This document shows positions 61,697 through 64,000 of a stretch of DNA of 64,000 bases, piece by piece. The notes beneath the pieces were generated by a model, which made no database searches, was not told where the DNA came from, and saw only the letters and a program-made list of their open reading frames with translations. This stretch comes from Chrysoperla carnea (lineage: Eukaryota > Arthropoda > Insecta > Neuroptera > Chrysopidae). Numbering within the stretch: the stretch's first letter is position 1; each line of letters begins with the position of its first letter. The position numbers were made by a program, and so were the translations under genes. The stretch covers positions 75,370,181 to 75,434,180 of the forward strand of contig NC_058340.1 in assembly GCF_905475395.1 (NCBI RefSeq), in the 5' to 3' direction.

Positions 61697-62215
61697 CTAG
61701 ATTGATACCCGCCCGCTTCACTAGGCTTAAAAGTAACAACCACCGCTTTATAGCTTCCACCCTCTCTTGATATACACAGTTTTCAATTTTGTTAGATGTA
61801 AAATAGTTATAATTCATTGAGTATATCAGAATAGTTGGCCATGATTTGTTTGACATTTACTATTTAAAATTTTTACAGAATTCTTTAATTTATGGTTCAA
61901 AATGAATAATTTATAGATCTACTCCATCTATAATCATAATTTTGAACCATAAATTACAGATTTCTATAAAAATTGAAAATAGTAAATGTCAGATTAAATT
62001 TTATTTTTTTAATTTTTTATTGATATATCTTTATAAATTATAGCTCATGTTTTATTCTGAAGTATCAGCTATATTGATGTACAGTTTCATTAAAAACCAT
62101 TCGTTAGTTTTAGCGTGAAAGCGTAACAAATAAACAAACAAACAAACAAACAAACAAACAAACAAACAAACAAACAAACAAACATGCTTACTTTCGCATT
62201 TATAATATATAGAGA
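61697..62215 (-). mobile_element. Helitron-like element, best copy of its family
   Basis: The minus-strand start TCTCTATATATTATAAATGC (62215) follows host A. The end CAATCTAG (61697) precedes host T. The 3' hairpin region GCCTAGTGAAGCGGGCGGG lies just before the end. It carries an (AAAC)n tract (62130-62184) near the 5' end and an internal inverted repeat at about 61890-61960. Confidence 0.75.
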
Positions 62216-62580
62216 TTTCAATATTTATCAAAATCAGAGACGGATTAATCATAAAATTAAATAAATAAAAGCCTCCTCTGGACTTCGAATTCTGGAGATC
62301 CTACCAGAATGTGATGATACTACATATACAGATTGTTCTAGAATTGTCTGCATAACTATTATGGTCAAGGTTAATTCGTAAAAAGCTGAAATATTAATTT
62401 CAGCATTTTATTTTTTGTATAAATTTAATAATAAGTTAATGAACATATAGCGTGCTATACAAATTGCCGAAAAACTAGTAAAAATTCTTAAAATATTTTG
62501 ATTTAAAATCAAATAAGTTTTAATAATTAATAATATGTAAATGATTTGTTAATTAGTTTATTATTGATTTACATTTACAT

Positions 62581-63245
62581 ACGAAAATTGGATAAAATTT
62601 GTATGTGATAGAGCAAAATTAAATTTTTTGGATTCTAGTGACGTTATAAAGTTCAAAAATTCGATTATTTTGATAACACAAGCAAATTTGATCAGATCTT
62701 ATTGGATTTTTTTTTGAAACCCACTAATTTTGGGTCATTCTTTTTAGCTGTGATGTAAGTTTTTCGCTAGCTATCACTCATTTGCTTAATTCCGAGACCA
62801 GGATTCGAAATTCTTTAAACCTATTAGAGCTAAGTTAATTTTGATCACAAATTTGAAAAGTATGACCCAAGTTTAGTAGGATTACATACTTGGTTTATCA
62901 AAATTGGATAAAATTTGGATGTGATAGAGCAAAATTAATTTTTTTTGGATTCTGATGACGTTATAAAGTTCAAAAATTCGATTATTTTGATAACACAAGC
63001 AAATTTGATCAGATCTTATTGGAATTTTTTTTGAAACCCACTAATTTTGAGTCATTCTTTTTAGCTATGATGTCAGTTTTTCGCTAGCTATCACTCATTT
63101 GCTTAATTCCGAGACCAGGATTCGAAATTCTTGAAACCTATTAAAGCTAGGTTAATTTTGATAACAAATTTGAAAAGAATGACCCAAATTTAGTAGGATT
63201 ATATGCTTGGTTTATCGAAATTGGATAAAATTTGGATGTGATAGA
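62581..63245. repeat. Satellite-like dimer related to the FBXL16 last-intron satellite
   Basis: GGATAAAATTTGKATGTGATAG recurs at about 62589, 62906 and 63223, a ~317-bp period. Internal blocks GACGTTATAAAG, TTTTGAAACCCACTAATTTT and GACCCAARTTTAGTAGGATT align with the units at 20735-21378. Confidence 0.8.
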
Positions 63246-64000
63246 GTGAGAAACATGTTTTTCTTATTTATGCTAGTCTAATATTTTTTGAAACGCATTG
63301 TATCTATTGATGATACTGTTATTGTAGATTCAATCAAATGAAAGCTTTGTATATTTTGTAACGATTAAAGCTTAAAGCTACACATCTGTTTAGAGTTGAT
63401 CGTTTAGTATTTGATCCGCCTATTTAGTGTCATTTATTTCATTAAAAACGTTTATCAATTTAACATATACTGGAGTAAATCTAAGCAAAAAAAGGCTGTT
63501 ATATGGATTAAAAGTTCGAGCAGTGAAACTTGGGGGTTTTTCTTTTCACATCAATATAAGTATTTTTTGAAATTTTTTACTTTCCCGGAGTGGTGCAACA
63601 TGTTTAAAAAACAAAATGGCGTCAAAAATGCAATTTTTTTCAGAAATTTGATCATTTTTATTTTATATTCGAAAAAGGAGACATCGGTGCATATCCAAAT
63701 TTGGTAGGTTTGTAGTCCATGTTAAGAACTACTCCTCATAATTTTTTGGTGGGGTTTCGTCCCTTCCCCTCCCAGTTATATATATATGTATACATACATA
63801 TAGTAAAACAGTTCATTTGACTATAACTTGAAAAATATTCGATTGATTTTAATGAAACTAATATCAATAGTAGGTTTTATTACTTACAACTTTCGGTTAA
63901 AATTTTAGCGAAATCCGTTAAATAGTTCGGCCAAAATTTCCAATTTAGGGAATTGTTTAAAATGGCTGCCATTTTATGCCATTTTGTCCTACGAGGTTAA

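Larger units (their letters stand above)
55603..64000 (-). other. Presumed 5' intron of FBXL16; no exon found
   Basis: The next upstream exon should encode the first leucine-rich repeats after the F-box. No minus-strand frame here matches that. The stretch holds repeats listed separately plus AT-rich unique DNA. Imperfect hairpins lie at 58948-59103. Confidence 0.55.

Noticed and set aside
62052..62252. 66-codon frame with VCLFVCLF repeats
   Set aside because: Produced by the (AAAC)n tract inside the Helitron-like element.

Overview
The window is nuclear DNA of an AT-rich animal genome, most probably an insect. It has short coding exons with GT/AG introns, TTAGG runs, many cut-and-paste and Helitron-type elements, and two recognisable conserved animal genes. 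I cannot place the order or species from sequence alone. No operons, CRISPR arrays or prokaryotic features are present.

Layout. (1) 1-6525, plus strand: the last five exons of the nonsense-mediated-decay kinase SMG1 (Drosophila nonC). They cover everything after the catalytic domain, about 1,220 residues, ending in a complete FATC tail. (2) 6526-20517: intergenic DNA with a piggyBac-like MITE, two nested MITEs with 8-bp target duplications, foldback elements, a degenerate tandem array whose units end in good 5' splice sites, a small membrane-protein-like ORF behind a TATA box, and the relic of a hAT transposase. (3) 20518-55602, minus strand: five exons of FBXL16 (F-box/LRR protein 16), covering the C-terminal 261 residues including the stop. 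They are spread over 35 kb because of 7.9-kb and 24.9-kb introns. The F-box end lies beyond the window. (4) 55603-64000: the 5' continuation of the FBXL16 locus, apparently all intron and full of repeats.

The FBXL16 introns are a transposon archive. A family of about 560-640 bp recurs at least eleven times. It has a palindromic head, a (GTCY)n core and a hairpin just before its tail, the architecture of DINE-1/mini-me-type, Helentron-related elements. Helitron-like elements with TC...CTAG ends sit between A and T. One interrupts a copy of the first family exactly, and an intact paralogue preserves the empty site. A decayed-looking tRNA-Gly(GCC) gene lies between two copies of that family.

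The most striking object is a 723-bp Helitron-like element at 30005-30727, about 250 bp upstream of an FBXL16 exon on the gene strand. Its core is a five-unit, 52-bp tandem array. Four units each hold eight alternating GAA/TTC triplets at 5-bp pitch and the first holds five, which is the binding pattern of heat shock factor. It would be a mobile, high-density heat-shock element. Other notable objects are a 937-bp near-perfect palindrome and a 511-bp MITE present in two opposite copies.
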